Source: JASFUX01 sp050050115
GTDB lineage: Bacteria; Pseudomonadota; Alphaproteobacteria; Caulobacterales; Maricaulaceae
Reading direction: 5' to 3'
NCBI GenBank assembly: GCA_050050115.1
Contig: JASFUX010000045.1
Coordinates: 1 to 16,408, forward strand
Length of the DNA: 16,408 bases
Both the position numbers and the translations under genes were made by a program. The notes beneath the pieces were generated by a model, which made no database searches, was not told the origin of the DNA, and saw only the letters and a program-made list of their open reading frames with translations. This document shows positions 13,462-16,408 of this stretch, piece by piece (position 1 is the stretch's first letter; each line of letters opens with the position of its first letter).

Positions 13462-14220
13462 ATGCCCTACAAGACGCTCAACTCCGACAATATCGTCGCC
13501 ACGCTCCGACGCCTGCGGAACCGCGTGGATGAGCGCTTTCCCGAGCGCGGCTTGTGCAAGGTCGTCGCCGAGCTTCTGTCCATCGCCGAGCAGGACAGCG
13601 CCAAGTCCAACGCGATCTCCAAGCCCTACCTTTGGGTGCGCGCCGGAGTCGCCGCGGTGATCCTCGGCGGCGTCGTCGCGCAGACCCTGATCTTCCGCTA
13701 CATCCACCTGGGCCTGGGCGACGACACGAACATGCTCGACTTCTTCCAGGGCATCGAAGCAGCGCTCAACACCTTCATCATCATGGGCGCGGGCGTCTTC
13801 TTCCTCACCACCGTCGAGGAACGGATCAAGCGCCGCGCCATCCTTGAAGACCTCCACGAGCTACGATCGATCGCGCACGTGATCGACATGCACCAGCTGA
13901 CCAAAGATCCGACCACGGTGCTGAACAAGGCCTTGAGGACCAAGTCGAGCCCGATCGAAGACATGACCGGCTTCGAGCTGACCCGCTACCTCGACTACTG
14001 CGCCGAGATGCTCTCGCTCACCGGCAAGCTCTCCGCGCTCTATGCGCAGAACACGCGCGATCCGGTGGTGATCCACGCGGTCAACGAGATCGAAGGACTC
14101 ACCACCTCGATCTCGAACAAGGTCTGGCAGAAGATCATGATCATGCAGCGAGGCGCCGGCGCGGCTCTCGCGTCCGCTAGCCCGCCCGCGCCGGAGCCCG
14201 AGCCCGAAGCAGCCGTCTGA
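13462..14220 (+). CDS. Uncharacterised membrane protein with two TM helices and helical C-terminal domain
   Basis: 252 residues from the ATG at 13462 (GGACGGCGGG upstream); an open frame extends to 13408 but without a start signal. I do not recognise a named family. What can be seen: an N-terminal amphipathic cytosolic segment (1-55), a first membrane helix at about 58-80 (VRAGVAAVILGGVVAQTLIF), a short polar, acidic loop, a second helix at about 98-120 (NTFIIMGAGVFFLTTV), then a charged helical domain (ERIKRRAILEDLHELRSIAH onward) of about 110 residues that carries a compact segment GFELTRYLDYCAEMLSLTGK, and a Pro/Glu-rich tail. This two-helix hairpin with a soluble helical domain resembles small inner-membrane scaffold or sensor proteins. 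The 100-base gap after the HIG1-like gene could contain its own promoter. Confidence 0.85.
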   Translation: MPYKTLNSDNIVATLRRLRNRVDERFPERGLCKVVAELLSIAEQDSAKSNAISKPYLWVRAGVAAVILGGVVAQTLIFRYIHLGLGDDTNMLDFFQGIEAALNTFIIMGAGVFFLTTVEERIKRRAILEDLHELRSIAHVIDMHQLTKDPTTVLNKALRTKSSPIEDMTGFELTRYLDYCAEMLSLTGKLSALYAQNTRDPVVIHAVNEIEGLTTSISNKVWQKIMIMQRGAGAALASASPPAPEPEPEAAV

Positions 14221-14341
14221 CGCGCCGGCTCGATCGGCGATGCGGTGTAGCGATCGTTCCGATCGTGCACTACGTTGACGTTGGCGAACCGGGACGCAGC
14301 GCGAACGACGGACCGGACGCAGGCCCTAGGGAAACGACGAC

Positions 14342-15787
14342 ATGGAAACGACGGTGCGGCGCCTGTTCGAGCACGCCAGCGAGCGCGCCGCGCACTATCG
14401 CGAGGACGCGGACGAGCGCGCGCCGCGCGCCGCAGACGCGCCGCGCGAGGCCTATGCGCGTTTCGACGGACCGACGCCTGAAACCGGGGAAGACCCGCTC
14501 GCAATCATCGACGCGCTAGCCGACGCTGCGGAGCCGGGACTGATGGACGTCTCGGGACGGCGCTTTTTCGGCTGGGTCATCGGCGGATCGGACGAGGTCG
14601 GCGTCGCCGCCGACTTTCTGACCAGCGCCTGGGGACAGAACGCCGGCAACGTGTTCTGCTCCCCCGCCGCCGCCGCGGCCGAGACGGTCGCCGCCCGCTG
14701 GCTCCTCGACATTTTGCGCCTGCCGCATGAGAGCGCCGTCGGCCTGGTCACCGGCGCCACCATGGCGAATTTCGTCGGACTTGCGGCGGGACGCCAAGCG
14801 GTGCTTGAGCGCGCCGGCTGGGATCTTGAAGCGGACGGCCTGCAAGGCGCGCCGCCGATTCGCGTGTTCATCGGTGAAGAAGCGCACTCCACCACCTTCG
14901 CGGCGCTTAGATACCTTGGGTTCGGTCAACGACAGATCATCCGTGTCGAGACCGACGGCCAGGGCGCGATGAACGCCGGCGCCCTCGAACGCGCGCTCAA
15001 GGCCGGCGAAGGTCCGGCGTTGATCGCCGCGCAGGCCGGCCAGATCAACACCGGCGCCTTCGATCCCGTCGGCGACATCGTCGACGTCGCCGCGCACGCG
15101 GGCGCCTGGGTGCACGTCGACGGCGCCTTCGGTCTCTGGGCCCGCGCCTGCCCCGATCGCGCAGCTCTCGCCGAGGGCGTCGAGAAGGCCGACTCCTGGG
15201 CGACCGACGGCCACAAGTGGCTGCAAGCGCCCTACGATTGCGGCATTGCGATCGTGCGCGACGCCGAGGCGTGCGCCCGGACGATGAGCATCACCGCAAG
15301 CTATCTGCCGGCGGACGAGGCGCTGCGCGACCGGTCGCACTTCACGCCGGAGTTGTCGCGCCGCGCGCGCGGCTTCGCCGTCTGGGCGATCTTGCGTCGG
15401 CATGGCCGCGCCGGGATCGCCGAGATGGTCGGCCGTCACTGCGCCCTCGCCCGCCGCATTGCGGATCGACTGCGCGACGAGCCCGGCCTCGCCGTGCTGA
15501 ACGACGTCGTCCTGAACCAGGTCGCGCTCGGCTTCGGCGAGGACTGGCCGGCGGCCGCTCGCGATCAGGCCGCGGCCGACGTCGCCGCCGAGATCCAGCG
15601 CCGCAACGTCGTCTTCGCCGAAACTTCCGGCTGGCGCGGCCGGCGCATCCTGCGCGTCTCGGTCATCTCGGGCGATCTAACGGAGCCCGACGCCGACCGC
15701 CTCGCCGACGAAGTGCGGCGCGCCTGGCGCGCCGTGCGCGAGCGCGGACCGGCCGCCGCCGCGACCCCGACCGACTGCATGACCTAA
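14342..15787 (+). CDS. Group II pyridoxal-phosphate-dependent amino-acid decarboxylase
   Basis: 481 residues. Fold-type I PLP enzyme of the glutamate/aromatic/diaminobutyrate/cysteine-sulfinate decarboxylase group, which removes the alpha-carboxyl of an amino acid to give an amine. Seen: the cofactor lysine K292 in TDGHKWLQAPYDCG, D260 in HVDGAFG (pairs with the pyridine nitrogen), H182 in EEAHSTTFAALRYLG (stacks on the ring), and the phosphate-binding TGAT at 137-140. The start ATG at 14342 has AGGGA upstream. The first 45 residues are Ala/Arg-rich and the C-terminus is also variable. Substrate choice in this group cannot be read by eye. The cysteine synthase gene starts 21 bases after its stop, suggesting one transcript and possibly a sulfur amino acid or O-acetylserine-derived substrate (inference). 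Confidence 0.92.
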   Translation: METTVRRLFEHASERAAHYREDADERAPRAADAPREAYARFDGPTPETGEDPLAIIDALADAAEPGLMDVSGRRFFGWVIGGSDEVGVAADFLTSAWGQNAGNVFCSPAAAAAETVAARWLLDILRLPHESAVGLVTGATMANFVGLAAGRQAVLERAGWDLEADGLQGAPPIRVFIGEEAHSTTFAALRYLGFGQRQIIRVETDGQGAMNAGALERALKAGEGPALIAAQAGQINTGAFDPVGDIVDVAAHAGAWVHVDGAFGLWARACPDRAALAEGVEKADSWATDGHKWLQAPYDCGIAIVRDAEACARTMSITASYLPADEALRDRSHFTPELSRRARGFAVWAILRRHGRAGIAEMVGRHCALARRIADRLRDEPGLAVLNDVVLNQVALGFGEDWPAAARDQAAADVAAEIQRRNVVFAETSGWRGRRILRVSVISGDLTEPDADRLADEVRRAWRAVRERGPAAAATPTDCMT

Positions 15788-15808
15788 ATCGAGCAACTGG
15801 AGACCATC

Positions 15809-16408
15809 ATGGCCCGCATCCACGACAACATTCTCTCCACCATCGGCGGCACGCCGATCGTGCGTCTTGAAAAGCTCGAAAAACCCGGGGTGAAGCTGTT
15901 CGCCAAGGTCGAGGCGTTCAACCCGGGCGGTTCGGTTAAGGACCGCCTCGCGCTGGGGATCATCGAAGCGGCTGAGAAGTCCGGCGCGCTCAAGCCCGGC
16001 ATGACCGTCGTCGAGGCGACCAGCGGCAACACCGGCATCGGCCTCGCCGTGGTCTGTGCGCAGAAGGGCTATCCGCTGGTGATCACCATGGCGGAGAGCT
16101 TCTCGGTCGAGCGGCGGCGGCTGATGCGTTTCCTGGGCGCGAAGGTGGTGCTGACGCCGGCGGCATTGAAAGGCACCGGCATGGTCGACAAGGCGCGCGA
16201 GCTGGCCGAGACCCACGGCTGGTTCCTCGCCCGCCAGTTCGAGAACGAAGCCAACCCGGCGATGCACGAGCGGACGACCGCTCGGGAGATCGTCGAGGCG
16301 TTCGAAGGCCAGTCGCTCGACTATTTCGTCACCGGCTACGGCACCGGCGGCACGCTGACCGGGGTCGGCCGCGTGCTGCGCAAGGAGAGCCCGAAGACCA
16401 AGATCATC
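15809..16408 (+). CDS. cysK: Cysteine synthase A (O-acetylserine sulfhydrylase), C-terminus outside the window
   Basis: The first 200 residues of a fold-type II PLP enzyme; relatives have about 310-330. It makes L-cysteine from O-acetylserine and sulfide in the cytoplasm. Seen: ILSTIGGTPIVRL at the start, the cofactor lysine K44 in NPGGSVKDR, the substrate-binding TSGNTG (71-76), SVERR (99-103) where CysK usually has MSxERR, and the phosphate-binding GTGGT (178-182). GGAG lies six bases before the ATG at 15809. The close spacing after the PLP decarboxylase (21 bases) indicates co-transcription. A CysK-like enzyme with another product (cysteate or 2,3-diaminopropionate) cannot be fully excluded from this part, but the motifs fit ordinary CysK best. 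Confidence 0.93.
   Translation, partial: MARIHDNILSTIGGTPIVRLEKLEKPGVKLFAKVEAFNPGGSVKDRLALGIIEAAEKSGALKPGMTVVEATSGNTGIGLAVVCAQKGYPLVITMAESFSVERRRLMRFLGAKVVLTPAALKGTGMVDKARELAETHGWFLARQFENEANPAMHERTTAREIVEAFEGQSLDYFVTGYGTGGTLTGVGRVLRKESPKTKII

Noticed and set aside
14221..14341. GATCG-rich inverted repeats after the two-helix membrane protein
   Set aside because: CGATCG is itself palindromic and common in this composition; arms are short, with no T tract or -10 box nearby.

Overview
The window is GC-rich and gene-dense, has no rRNA, tRNA, CRISPR array or insertion sequence that I can see, and reads as one stretch of chromosome from an alphaproteobacterium. The two large TonB-dependent receptors with an 'A-x-A | Q-D-D-E ... 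DVIVVT' N-terminus, the TetR-rich regulation and the HIG1-type small membrane protein suit Caulobacterales/Hyphomonadales or Sphingomonadales. The exact lineage is inference.

Left region (1-8846), an uptake-and-oxidation locus. Two TonB-dependent receptors are transcribed leftwards: one at 1-1802 that runs off the window, and one at 2359-5400 that starts with TTG and ends in a strong terminator. A TetR repressor (5702-6439) diverges from the second receptor. The same operator-like dyad, ACCGA-N4-TCGGT inside a 24-base repeat with 22 identical bases, lies in the receptor/tetR promoter region (5546-5569) and again upstream of the first receptor (2092-2115). This makes a small TetR regulon the best explanation. 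Next comes a carotenoid/lignostilbene-type cleavage oxygenase with all four iron-binding histidines (6480-8006, leftward), divergent from a second TetR repressor (8193-8846). The spacer of the oxygenase promoter holds a GTTAA-C-TTAAC dyad.

Middle region (8906-11978). A glutamyl-Q tRNA(Asp) synthetase (gluQ) has lost the second cysteine of its zinc site. It converges on, and shares its stop-codon bases with, a leftward VOC-protein/AraC-regulator gene pair joined by a GTGA overlap. A DMT/EamA exporter faces away from that pair.

Right region (12057-16408), all rightward. It holds a Rieske mononuclear-iron oxygenase with an enlarged loop between its two cluster motifs, a HIG1-like twin-transmembrane protein, an uncharacterised two-helix membrane protein, a group II PLP amino-acid decarboxylase, and a cysteine synthase cut by the window end. 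The last two are 21 bases apart and look co-transcribed.

How it may work together (inference): the receptors would import a hydrophobic or aromatic ligand such as a carotenoid, apocarotenoid, stilbene or related compound. The cleavage oxygenase, and perhaps the Rieske enzyme, would oxidise it, with two TetR sensors releasing expression when ligand is present. The individual families are well supported. The substrate and the link between the parts are not proven by sequence.
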